Of a stretch of 8,376 nt of DNA, positions 1-5,812 are shown one piece after another (the stretch's first letter is position 1; every line of letters begins with the position of its first letter). The translations under genes and the position numbers were made by a program. The notes below the pieces were generated by a model. It had not been told where the DNA came from. It saw only the letters and a program-made list of their open reading frames with translations, and searched no databases. Origin of the DNA: JBEKCP01 sp050014815 (lineage in GTDB: Bacteria; Planctomycetota; Planctomycetia; Pirellulales; Thermoguttaceae); NCBI GenBank assembly GCA_050014815.1, contig JBEKCP010000244.1:1-8376 (forward strand), given 5' to 3'.

Positions 1-20
1 ACGGGAGGGAACGGGGGGCA

Positions 21-173
21 GGGGATTTAGGGATTTAGGGATTTAAGGATTTAGGGATTTAAGGATTTAGGGATTTAGGGATTTAGGGATTTGGGGATTT
101 GGGGATTTGGGGATTTGGGGATTTGGGGATTTGGGGATTTGGGGATTTGGGGATTTGGGGATTTGGGGATTTG
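21..173. repeat. 8-bp-period tandem array (ATTT + G-rich spacer, 19 copies)
   Basis: The tetramer ATTT recurs at exact 8-base steps from position 25 to 169, giving 19 copies. In the left block (25-88) the spacer is AGGG, with AAGG at two places. From 89 onward every one of the ten spacers is GGGG. The array therefore has a heterogeneous older-looking half and a perfectly homogeneous half, which fits growth by slippage. Runs of GGGG every 8 bases on the plus strand could form G-quadruplexes. Because 8 is not a multiple of 3, the array reads in all frames as an 8-residue peptide repeat; the ORFs over it are artefacts. No gene is seen in 1-225. Confidence 0.95.
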
Positions 174-180
174 TTTAGCG

Positions 181-196
181 GGCGGGCTTGCCCGCC
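181..196. terminator. GC-rich hairpin after the PEP-CTERM remnant (weak terminator candidate)
   Basis: GGCGGGC (181-187) and GCCCGCC (190-196) form a perfect 7-bp stem with a 2-base centre. It lies 29 bases past the stop codon of the minus-strand PEP-CTERM remnant, where a terminator would be expected. No T-tract follows on either strand, so intrinsic termination is uncertain. It could equally be a boundary structure between the tandem array and the gene remnant. Confidence 0.35.
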
Positions 197-225
197 GCGG
201 GATGGCGGAGGAACCAGCCGAATTC

Positions 226-417
226 CTATGATTCGGCCGGCTTGCGCCAGGGCCGCAGCCGGAGGCCGAGGAGGCCGGCCGCCCCGGCGGCCACCAGCGC
301 CATCGTGCCCGGCTCGGGCGTGGCGTTGACGGTCATGTCCACCACCATGTTCCCCACGTAGGTTTGGGCCCCGTTGCTGCCCGCGGCATTGTTGAAGAAC
401 AGCCGGATGGCGACCTG
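226..417 (-). pseudogene. 3' remnant of a PEP-CTERM protein gene
   Basis: The minus strand from 417 down to the TAG at 226-228 encodes 63 residues ending in a classic PEP-CTERM sorting signal. There is a TPEPGT motif at residues 33-38, a roughly 15-residue Ala/Leu/Gly transmembrane stretch, then a basic tail (RLRPWRK). The preceding part (AIRLFFNNAAG, then VVDMTVNA) reads like the last beta-strands of an exported planctomycete surface protein. The frame is closed immediately upstream by TAA at 418-420, which is formed at the edge of the 419-627 repeat element. No upstream coding part is recognisable beyond that element (628-749). I infer a gene truncated by element insertion or rearrangement. 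PEP-CTERM signals are normally processed by an exosortase, but this piece has no start codon or signal peptide and should not be expressed as a surface protein. It lies in the same orientation as the complete PEP-CTERM gene upstream, so it could be a leftover of a paralogous array. Confidence 0.75.
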
Positions 418-418
418 T

Positions 419-627
419 TAGCCCGAAGGGCTTGAGGAACATAGCCCGGGGTTGCGGCGAAGCCGCTACCCCGGGTTTTGGGCGGCGGCTGCGTCAACCC
501 TGAAAGGGTTGTGTCGTGCGGCACGTCCCTGCGAAACCCCGTTGGGGTTTCCGCGTTTCGGCCCTGGACACCCAGGGTAGCCGTTGCGCGGCAACCCTGG
601 GCTACGTTACGGAAGCCCTTCGGGCTA
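419..627. mobile_element. Multi-hairpin element with imperfect terminal inverted repeats (MITE-like)
   Basis: The first 37 bases (419-455) and the last 37 (591-627) are imperfect inverted repeats. The outer 15 bases match perfectly (TAGCCCGAAGGGCTT), a mismatched 8-base patch follows, and then TAGCCC-GGGTTGC matches with one difference. Between and within the ends lie six local hairpins: 419-433 (loop GAA), 445-475 (loop GAA, stem interrupted by one T-T mismatch, followed by TTTT), 496-510 (loop GAA), 533-551 (loop GTT), 572-600 and 613-627 (loop TTC). No transposase or convincing ORF is present, so any movement would need help in trans. I see no clear target-site duplication. The left end abuts the PEP-CTERM remnant exactly. 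I recognise this kind of sequence from short spurious ORFs in planctomycete genomes, but not a named family. Confidence 0.7.
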
Positions 628-663
628 TCGCGGCACCGCCAACCCCTCGGTCCCGAAAGACGA

Positions 664-708
664 GCAGGGTGCGTTTCCCATGCCGAAAGGCCGGGCAGCG
701 CACCCTGC
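664..708. repeat. Palindromic repeat with 10-bp perfect arms
   Basis: GCAGGGTGCG (664-673) and CGCACCCTGC (699-708) are perfect inverted arms around a 25-base centre. The structure lies 41 bases beyond the stop codon of the minus-strand PEP-CTERM gene. Arms of this GCAGGGTGCG type occur often in planctomycete intergenic DNA (from memory, unverified). It could act as a transcript 3'-end stabiliser or terminator, but no T-run follows on the minus strand. Apart from this palindrome and the element at 419-627, nothing gene-like is visible in 418-749. Confidence 0.7.
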
Positions 709-728
709 ATTCTAGTGGCTCATTATTT

Positions 729-758
729 GGGGAAGGCCCCGCAGCCTCCTCAGGCTGC
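729..758 (-). terminator. Tandem hairpins overlapping the PEP-CTERM stop codon
   Basis: GCAGCCT (741-747) and AGGCTGC (752-758) form a 7-bp stem with a 4-base loop that includes the TGA stop (750-752). Just downstream on the minus strand, GGGG/CCCC with a 4-base loop (729-740) makes a second small hairpin. The position suits a 3'-end structure of the minus-strand transcript. No T-tract follows, so a role in termination is tentative. Confidence 0.35.
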
Positions 759-2933
759 CCGGCGGCGGCGAATCGCCGCCAGTGCCGCGCACGCGCCGCC
801 GACCGCCAGCAACAGTAGTGTGCCAGGCTCGGGCGTCGCGGAGACAACCAGGTTGTTGCCGACGACCTTGACGGTCTCGGTGGGGTCGGTCACGCCGTTG
901 ACCTCGATGTTCCACGTTCCGAGGCCAGCGTTGTCGATCAACGCAGCGCCGCCGGCAATAATAGTGTGGTCGCCGGCAAGACTGTTGGGGTCGCTTGTCG
1001 TCAGATTCAGGGTATAGGTGCCGCCGTCGAGGGTGAGGGCGCCGCCCAGAACAATCTCGTCGTTGCCGGTGTCTGCGCCGGGAGCAGGGAGGCTGTAGGT
1101 GAGGGTTGCGCCGTTCGTGATGCTGCCGGCGCCGGCCACGGTCCACGTGGTGTAGTGGCTCGTGTCGGGGCTGAGTTGCAGGTTGCCGGCACCGATGGCG
1201 AGGCTGGCGAGGCTGCTGATAGCGCTCGTGATGACGCCGCCCACCACGGTGCCGCCGGTAATGTTGAGGCCGGGGGCAAAGCTCGCGTTATAGAGGTTTA
1301 CGGTGCCGTTGGTCACCGCAAGCGTACCGGTGCCGCCGGCGGTGCCGTAGAGCGCCCACGCTCCCAGCCCTTTCTTCGACACCGTCTTGCCGGTGGCAAT
1401 ACTCACGCCAACGCCCGCGTCGGTGACGAGCGTACCGCTCGCGTTCTGCACGTCGACGAAGCGGCTGTTACTGAAGGTTATCGAGCTAAGGGAAGCGCCC
1501 GTGCCCTTAAAGGTAAGGGTCCCGGCGTCCTTGATCGTGAGGCCAGCCGATACGGTGTAGGTCCCCGTCGCGCTACCGTTCGTGGTGGTGTACCCGAGGT
1601 CGGTTGCGCCGTCGTCGTTGCCGGTAAAGGTGATGTTGCCACTCTTGGCTCCGTTGTAAATGCTCCAAGATGTGCCACCGCCGCTTGACGCGTGCAGGAT
1701 CCAGTTCAACGGCCCGACGCCGAGGGGGGTGCCACCACCGTTGCCGGTGGGGTTGAAACCGCCTTTGGTGGCACCGCCATCAGCGTTGTAGCCGTAGTCC
1801 TTGCTCGTGTCGAGGAACTCAACCGCGTCGCCGGACATGCCGTCGCCGGCCCACGTCCAGGTGGTGTTGGCGGTAAGCCCCGATGTGCTCATGTAGACTG
1901 TAGCGCCCGAATCGAAGACGACCGACCCGCCTTGGCGGACGTACAGGCCGCTGTGCTGGCGGCTGGAGCCGTTGCCGTAATAGAGGGCCTTGGTGATGTG
2001 AACGGTAGTGCCGGCCCCCCCAACCACTCCCTGGACGCCGAAGATTATGCCGCCCTTGTCGCTGCCGCCATTGATCGCACCGACGTTGTTGGAAAGGCCA
2101 TTGGCGAACCATATGCCGCCTTCACCGGCTTTCGGCGATCCGTCATTGTTGATAGCGCTGCCGTAATAGAAGGTGTTGTAGTTGGGGGCGTTAGACACTT
2201 GATCGGTAGCGCTGGTGCCGGAACCGGCCCCGGTATACTGGCCGGTGATATAAAGGCCCTGGCCATTCACACCGTTGCCCAAGGTCACCGTGCCGGAATT
2301 GGCCACCGTGCCAACGCCGATCCCGTAGTTCTTAAAGGTGTTGGTGTTGCCGGGACTAAAAGTGAGTGTCCTGCCGCTGGAGACGGTGACGTTGCCCATG
2401 GAAAGATAGGCTCCCGCCGTATTGCTCGCGGCCTCGTCGAAGTTGACCGTGCCGCTCGCGGTGGCGGCTTGGACGTTGACGTTGAACGCCGTGCTGAGGT
2501 CGTTCTTGAGGTAGAGGTTACCGGCGCCGCTAAAATCGACGAGGCCCGTACCAGAACCCCCGGCATTCAGCGTGAGGCTGTTGGTGCCGGTGGCAATGGT
2601 GTACAGCGGGGTGGTACCGCCGAAGTTGAGCGCGCCCAGCGTAACGCTGGTACCCAACGTGATGACCCCGGGGTTGTATGTTGTCTCATACCCGATGTAG
2701 GCGTTATCCGCGCTCGTGAAAGTGTAGGCAACGTTGCCGCCAGCAACGGGGGCGGTGGCACCCGAATCCCACAACAACGAACTGGTATTCCAGGTGCCGA
2801 CGCCGCCCACGGCGGTGTCACCGGGATCCCACGCGTAGCTGGCCGCGAAGGCCGGTGCGGCGCAAAGGCCCAGCAGGACGACGGCAACCAACGCCAATGC
2901 CGCAACCACCGTAACCAGTTTGCCCTTCAACAT
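750..2933 (-). CDS. Exported PEP-CTERM protein with autotransporter-type beta-strand repeats
   Basis: This is a 727-residue secreted or surface protein. The start at 2933 is chosen because a signal peptide begins there: a basic MLKGK, a long Ala/Val/Leu core, and an APAFA cleavage site near residue 30. It is also preceded by GGGGAG nine bases upstream. An in-frame ATG at 2990 would add 19 residues with no signal character. The mature part begins with an AWDPGDTAVGGVGTWN stretch typical of planctomycete autotransporter-associated beta-strand-repeat proteins. It continues as Gly/Thr/Ser/Asn-rich beta-strand sequence, with repeat-like segments such as KKGLGAWALYGTAGGTGTL, and probably folds as a beta-helix. 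The C-terminus carries the PEP-CTERM signal: PEP at about residues 701-703, a hydrophobic segment, then IRRRRAA. By family knowledge it is exported by Sec, cleaved by an exosortase and retained in or beyond the envelope. Its ligand is unknown. Codon use is visibly more AT-tolerant at third positions than in proC or amt. Confidence 0.88.
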   Translation of the reverse strand: MLKGKLVTVVAALALVAVVLLGLCAAPAFAASYAWDPGDTAVGGVGTWNTSSLLWDSGATAPVAGGNVAYTFTSADNAYIGYETTYNPGVITLGTSVTLGALNFGGTTPLYTIATGTNSLTLNAGGSGTGLVDFSGAGNLYLKNDLSTAFNVNVQAATASGTVNFDEAASNTAGAYLSMGNVTVSSGRTLTFSPGNTNTFKNYGIGVGTVANSGTVTLGNGVNGQGLYITGQYTGAGSGTSATDQVSNAPNYNTFYYGSAINNDGSPKAGEGGIWFANGLSNNVGAINGGSDKGGIIFGVQGVVGGAGTTVHITKALYYGNGSSRQHSGLYVRQGGSVVFDSGATVYMSTSGLTANTTWTWAGDGMSGDAVEFLDTSKDYGYNADGGATKGGFNPTGNGGGTPLGVGPLNWILHASSGGGTSWSIYNGAKSGNITFTGNDDGATDLGYTTTNGSATGTYTVSAGLTIKDAGTLTFKGTGASLSSITFSNSRFVDVQNASGTLVTDAGVGVSIATGKTVSKKGLGAWALYGTAGGTGTLAVTNGTVNLYNASFAPGLNITGGTVVGGVITSAISSLASLAIGAGNLQLSPDTSHYTTWTVAGAGSITNGATLTYSLPAPGADTGNDEIVLGGALTLDGGTYTLNLTTSDPNSLAGDHTIIAGGAALIDNAGLGTWNIEVNGVTDPTETVKVVGNNLVVSATPEPGTLLLLAVGGACAALAAIRRRRAA

Positions 2934-2942
2934 GAGATGCTT

Positions 2943-2948
2943 CTCCCC
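2943..2948 (-). promoter_or_regulatory. Shine-Dalgarno deciding the PEP-CTERM start
   Basis: GGGGAG on the minus strand lies 9 bases upstream of the ATG at 2933. No comparable purine run precedes the alternative ATG at 2990. Together with the signal peptide this fixes the start. The rest of 2934-3070 holds no clear promoter; a loose TTGTAG/TATGGC pair has 19-base spacing and is not called. Confidence 0.6.
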
Positions 2949-3070
2949 GAAGTGTGCCCGAGCATGAATCCGCGATAGCGCGCAGGTCATTAGTTGAGTC
3001 CTGGACCGGGAGCCATACCCTCAGCATGTTCGATCTCTACAAATCCCGCAAAGGAAGCTCTGTGGAAGCT

Positions 3071-3796
3071 TCACCCGGCCAGACGCGGCCTTGGGCGGGC
3101 AGGCGCGACATCGGCGGCCGGCTCGACACGCTCCCAGAGGACCCCCTCGCCCGTCCCGTCGCCGTGAAAACGCAATAAGCTGTTCTGCTGGTTCGCGTTG
3201 AGGAACTTCACCGTGTCCCGCAATCGAACCTTGGGGTCGATGTCCTGCCGCGGCGGCAGGGGGTCGGAGATCCTCGGCGGCCAGCCCTCCTCTTGGAAGG
3301 TCACCAGTACCCGCTCCTGGTTGGCGGCCGGGAGGCGGAACTGCTTGACGACCTGCCCATCGACCCGGAGCGCCCGCTGGACCGCGTCCCACCGGGGGAG
3401 GCTTTCCGGCCGACGATTGCCGGCCGGGGCAGCCGCCGAACGCAAGGAAGGGCCAAGCCGCCCCGCCAGATCAACACCAGCAGCCGTGAGAATGAAGCAG
3501 GTTTGCCTCGCGAATCGGGTGTTCTGCCCGGGGAGGAAGCGGCGGGCGCGGTCGCTCTGCCGGGTCGCGTCGCGGGCATGCTCCGCGTAGCCGTTCAGGA
3601 CGAGCCACCGCAGCTCGCTGCGACTGACGCCCAGGGCGAGCAGCTCCTCGATCTCGACGGCGAACTGCCAGGCCAGATCGGTTGCTCCGGCGGCATAGCG
3701 GTTGCTGCGGGCCAAGAGGGCCAGGGCCCGCCGCACCTCGTTGGAAACGATGCGGACCGCGCAGGGCGACAATAATACTGTCTCGCGACTGTCCAC
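3071..3796 (-). CDS. Planctomycete-conserved protein of unknown function, possible winged-helix domain
   Basis: This is a 241-residue soluble protein with no signal peptide or membrane segment. It starts at GTG (3796); the frame is closed upstream by a TAG and no ATG or good Shine-Dalgarno is visible. I recognise two blocks common in planctomycete hypothetical proteins. One spans roughly residues 42-110, with a helical ELLALGVSRSELRWLVLNGY region followed by FARQTCFILTAAG. The other spans roughly 135-222, with PRWD, VVKQFRLPAANQE, EEGWPPRISDPLPP, DPKVRLRDTVKFLN and LLRFHGDGTGEGVLWE. The last segment has the look of a helix followed by a beta-hairpin wing, so DNA binding is possible, but that is inference only. 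The C-terminal tail (223-241) is Ala/Pro/Arg-rich and probably disordered. It is divergent from proC and upstream of the PEP-CTERM gene in the same direction, with a 137-base gap. Function is unassigned. Confidence 0.75.
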   Translation of the reverse strand: MDSRETVLLSPCAVRIVSNEVRRALALLARSNRYAAGATDLAWQFAVEIEELLALGVSRSELRWLVLNGYAEHARDATRQSDRARRFLPGQNTRFARQTCFILTAAGVDLAGRLGPSLRSAAAPAGNRRPESLPRWDAVQRALRVDGQVVKQFRLPAANQERVLVTFQEEGWPPRISDPLPPRQDIDPKVRLRDTVKFLNANQQNSLLRFHGDGTGEGVLWERVEPAADVAPARPRPRLAG

Positions 3797-3850
3797 AGGG
3801 GGCCACCCAGTATAAGGGGGAGTTGCCGCCGGATACCGTTTAATCTACTT

Positions 3851-3879
3851 AATCTATTTGAGATTAGCGGATTTGTCAA
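3851..3879 (-). promoter_or_regulatory. Sigma-70-type promoter for the 241-aa gene
   Basis: On the minus strand TTGACA (3879-3874), a perfect -35, is followed after exactly 17 bases by TAGATT (3856-3851), a 4/6 match to TATAAT. This predicts a transcription start near 3844 and a 5' leader of about 48 bases before the GTG at 3796. The region is markedly AT-rich against its GC-rich surroundings. TAGATTAA is repeated directly nine bases further on (minus strand, 3856-3849 and 3847-3840), which could be an operator. A weaker plus-strand pair, TTGTCA (3873-3878) and TATGCC (3895-3900) with a 16-base spacer, overlaps it and might serve proC. Confidence 0.6.
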
Positions 3880-3922
3880 AACAATTGTACGGATTATGCC
3901 GGGCGGGAGGGCGGGCTCAAAA

Positions 3923-4110
3923 GGTCCCCTCTCCCTCCGGGAGCGACCTTGCTGCACATGGTGCCAGGGCGGGGGCGCGGAAGGTGGGGAGCGTTCAAGG
4001 GGTCCCCTCACCCCCTACCCATCCCCCGGAGGGAGAGGGGAGCGGTCTCCCTGTCTCCCTGTCTCCCTGTCTCCCCGTCTCCCCTCTTTCCTTCAGACGG
4101 AGAGGGGACC
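3923..4110. repeat. Inverted G/C-rich intergenic repeat modules upstream of proC
   Basis: A 15-base arm (3926-3940, CCCCTCTCCCTCCGG) is repeated perfectly inverted at 4026-4040. A 12-base arm (3923-3934, GGTCCCCTCTCC) is repeated perfectly inverted at 4099-4110. The left module can therefore pair with either of two right modules. CCCCTCACCCCC and related tracts lie between them. This style of CCCTCTCCC-GGAGGGAGAGGGG intergenic repeat is widespread in planctomycetes and some other bacteria, and it produces spurious ORFs on both strands. With the tandem repeat at 4045-4084 it fills most of the gene-free stretch 3797-4160. Confidence 0.8.
4045..4084. repeat. 8-bp tandem repeat, 5 copies of GTCTCCCY
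   Basis: Three copies of GTCTCCCT (4045-4068) are followed by two of GTCTCCCC (4069-4084). It sits inside the inverted-repeat region between the proC-side modules. Like the array at 21-173 its period is 8, so it encodes short Ser/Pro/Leu/Cys peptides in all frames and should not be taken as coding. Confidence 0.95.
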
Positions 4111-4160
4111 GGCTCGCAGGGATCCGGTACCACTTGAAGCCGCGGGCCGTCTGGCGTAAC

Positions 4161-4982
4161 ATGGCCCGTATGTTGGACAAACGGATCGGACTGATCGGCG
4201 CCGGGCAGATGGCCGCCGCGTTGGGGCGGGGGATGGTCCGTGCGGGGCTGGTCGACGCCGGGGCCCTGCTGGCGGCCGATCCGGCGGCCGAGGCCCGCGA
4301 GCGGTTCGCCGAGGCGACCGGCGGCCGCACGACCGGTGATAACCTCGAAGCGGCCCGAGAGGCGGACGTCCTGCTCTTGGCCGTCAAGCCGCAGCAGATG
4401 GCCCGGGTCTTGGCCGAACTCCGCGGAAAGATCGGCCCGGGACAATTGGTCGTGTCGATCGCGGCCGGGATCCGGCTGGCGGCGCTGGCCCAGGGCCTGG
4501 GGGCCGAGGTGCGGCTGGTCCGCGTGATGCCCAACACGCCCTGCCTGGTCGGCCGCGGGGCGTCGGGCTATTGCCTGGGCGGGAAGGCCACGGCGGAGGA
4601 CGGCCGGCTGGTCCACGCGATGCTCCAGTCGGTCGGCATGGCGGTGGAGGTGGAGGAGAAGCTGTTGGACGCGGTGACGGGGCTGTCGGGCTCCGGCCCG
4701 GCGTTCGTTTATGTTATTATCGAGGCGCTGAGCGACGGGGGCGTTCGGATGGGCCTGCCCCGCCCGATCGCCACCGCGTTGGCCGCCCAGACCGTGCTTG
4801 GCGCGGCCGAGATGGTCCTCTCGACCGGCGAGCACCCCGGCGTGCTGAAGGACCGGGTGGCCAGCCCCGGCGGCACCACGATCGCCGGCCTGGCGGCCCT
4901 GGAGGCCCACGGGCTGCGTGCCGCGATGTCGGCCGCGGTCGAGGCCGCGACGCGGCGGGCCATGGAGTTGGGCAATACATAA
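4161..4982 (+). CDS. proC: Pyrroline-5-carboxylate reductase
   Basis: This is a 273-residue cytosolic enzyme catalysing NAD(P)H-dependent reduction of 1-pyrroline-5-carboxylate to L-proline, the last step of proline synthesis. The family hallmarks are all in order: an N-terminal Rossmann glycine motif GAGQMA (residues 13-18), VKPQ (75-78), VVSIAAGI (97-104), MPNTP (123-127), TGLSGSGPAF (173-182) and the C-terminal dimerisation-domain signature DRVASPGGTT (231-240). The length is normal for the family. The start at 4161 matches the family N-terminus; ATG 4170 (residue 4) is an alternative. Neither has a strong Shine-Dalgarno. The frame stays open far upstream through the intergenic repeats, but that part has no family similarity and is not included. 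The next ATG (4982) overlaps the stop as TAATG, though the downstream gene more likely starts at 5081. Confidence 0.96.
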   Translation: MARMLDKRIGLIGAGQMAAALGRGMVRAGLVDAGALLAADPAAEARERFAEATGGRTTGDNLEAAREADVLLLAVKPQQMARVLAELRGKIGPGQLVVSIAAGIRLAALAQGLGAEVRLVRVMPNTPCLVGRGASGYCLGGKATAEDGRLVHAMLQSVGMAVEVEEKLLDAVTGLSGSGPAFVYVIIEALSDGGVRMGLPRPIATALAAQTVLGAAEMVLSTGEHPGVLKDRVASPGGTTIAGLAALEAHGLRAAMSAAVEAATRRAMELGNT

Positions 4983-5040
4983 TGCGAAGCCGCAACCCCC
5001 GCGCGGGCACCGTGCGCAGCATGGTCGGTCGCGGGGCTTT

Positions 5041-5073
5041 CCCAAATCCCGGAATCCCTAATCCCCAATCCCT
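5041..5073. repeat. Degenerate copy of the GGGATTT repeat, opposite orientation
   Basis: The minus strand reads as GGGATTT-like units (ATTGGGG, ATTAGGG, ATTCCGGG, ATTTGGG) at 7-8 base steps, resembling the left half of the array at 21-173. It ends 7 bases before the ATG of the 73-aa gene, occupying the place where a ribosome binding site would normally be. The rest of the 98-base spacer after proC shows only a CCCGCGCGGG palindrome (4998-5007). Confidence 0.6.
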
Positions 5074-5080
5074 CCGCCCC

Positions 5081-5302
5081 ATGTCCACCTTCTGCAATAT
5101 CGACGACAAGCACGTCCCGCTCTACCGCATCGTCTGGGTCTCCGACCTGCCGCACTTTTGCGGCTCGTCGGAGTGCGAGCGGGAAGGCCAATACGAGGTC
5201 CGCCTGGAGCAAGCCGAGAGCGTGTGGGCAGACCTGCCCGAGCGCGACGCCGCCCTGACCGCCCTGGAGGACTGGCTCTCGGGGCAAGACCGCAAGGAGT
5301 AG
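5081..5302 (+). CDS. Small conserved planctomycete protein with Cys/His residues, unknown function
   Basis: This is a 73-residue cytosolic protein with no signal peptide or membrane segment. The N-terminal half (CNIDDKHVPLYRIVWVSDLPHF) is followed by C27-x4-C32. With C5, H11 and H25 these residues could bind a metal, but that is inference. The C-terminal half is acidic and helical (EQAESVWADLPERDAALTALEDWL). I recognise similar short proteins in planctomycete genomes, with no known role. The start at 5081 is chosen because this N-terminus looks like the conserved one. There is no Shine-Dalgarno, since the stretch before it is a CCAATCCCTCCGCCCC repeat remnant. Alternative in-frame ATGs at 4982 (overlapping the proC stop, 106 aa) and 5021 would add low-complexity sequence. 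The stop codon region contains the AAGGAG that serves the next gene, 8 bases downstream, pointing to an operon with the 165-aa protein. Confidence 0.72.
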   Translation: MSTFCNIDDKHVPLYRIVWVSDLPHFCGSSECEREGQYEVRLEQAESVWADLPERDAALTALEDWLSGQDRKE

Positions 5303-5310
5303 CAGTACCC

Positions 5311-5808
5311 ATGTCTACGTTCGAGAACGATCAGTACCGCTGGCGCGAGACCTACTTCGTCCTGTTCTTCGCGGACAAGCGGCCGCTGCTTGGCACGGTG
5401 GAGAAGCATCTCGCGTCGCTGAGCAAGCGCTACCAGTTGAGCAACCAGAGCGGCGACGAGGACGGCCGGTTCGAGTCGCTCACGGTGGTCTCGCCGGACG
5501 ATTTCGCGGCGCTGGACATCTGCTACACCAGCGGCCCGGAGGTGCTGGAGCAGGGAGAGGAGCTGGTCGACGAGCTGGCCGCGGCGGCAGAGCCGCCGTC
5601 GCGGGACCTTCTCCGGCGGCTCAAGCAGTACGACGGCCGGTTCGACGTGCTCCACTTCGAGCAGGTCGCGGAAGCCTCGCCCGAGGACGACGAGGACGAG
5701 CTGCTGGATCCCAGCGCGTTGTTGGCGGTGCTGGAGGCGTTGGCCAAGATCACGGGGGGCGTGGCCGTGGATCCCTCGTCCGGCACGATCCTCGGCGACG
5801 AAGGATAG
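5311..5808 (+). CDS. Conserved planctomycete acidic protein, unknown function
   Basis: This is a 165-residue soluble protein. The start at 5311 is set by AAGGAG (5294-5299), 11 bases upstream and overlapping the previous stop. A longer in-frame ORF beginning at 5158 only shadows the preceding gene. Recognisable segments are MSTFENDQYRWRETYFVLF at the N-terminus, DGRFESLTVVSPDDFAALD (residues 51-69), RFDVLHFEQV (110-119), the acidic run SPEDDEDELLDPSALL (123-138) and a C-terminal VAVDPSSGTIL. I recall closely similar proteins across Planctomycetes, annotated only as hypothetical. The alternation of beta-strands and helices suggests a compact alpha/beta domain, but I can name no fold or activity. 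It ends 4 bases before the EF-P-like gene, whose Shine-Dalgarno lies over its last codons, so co-translation with that gene is likely. Confidence 0.8.
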   Translation: MSTFENDQYRWRETYFVLFFADKRPLLGTVEKHLASLSKRYQLSNQSGDEDGRFESLTVVSPDDFAALDICYTSGPEVLEQGEELVDELAAAAEPPSRDLLRRLKQYDGRFDVLHFEQVAEASPEDDEDELLDPSALLAVLEALAKITGGVAVDPSSGTILGDEG

Positions 5809-5812
5809 AGCC

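Noticed and set aside
83..442. 119-aa minus-strand ORF over the tandem array and PEP-CTERM remnant
   Set aside because: It is in a different frame from the PEP-CTERM remnant and ends in an octapeptide repeat produced by the 8-base array.
419..708. CRISPR array or attachment site
   Set aside because: The repeated units are different hairpins, not identical repeats with spacers, and no cas, integrase or tRNA gene is nearby.
478..1017. 179-aa and 100-aa plus-strand ORFs starting in the multi-hairpin element
   Set aside because: They translate the structured repeat and the antisense of the PEP-CTERM 3' end. Such peptides are recurring artefacts of dispersed repeats in planctomycetes.
1692..2978. 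428-aa plus-strand ORF antisense to the PEP-CTERM gene
   Set aside because: It lies wholly opposite a gene with signal peptide, beta-strand repeats and PEP-CTERM signal. Its translation is Gly/Val/Arg-rich without recognisable domains, as expected of a GC-rich antisense shadow.
2985..3060. Possible degenerate tRNA (a GTTCGATCTC string resembling a T-loop, and antisense peptides resembling those of tRNA shadows)
   Set aside because: The bases flanking the loop do not form a T-stem, and no acceptor, D-arm or anticodon stem can be built.
3858..4160. N-terminal extension of proC by 101 codons
   Set aside because: The frame is open only because it runs through GC-rich repeats. ProC proteins begin just before the GAGQMA motif, which fits the start at 4161.
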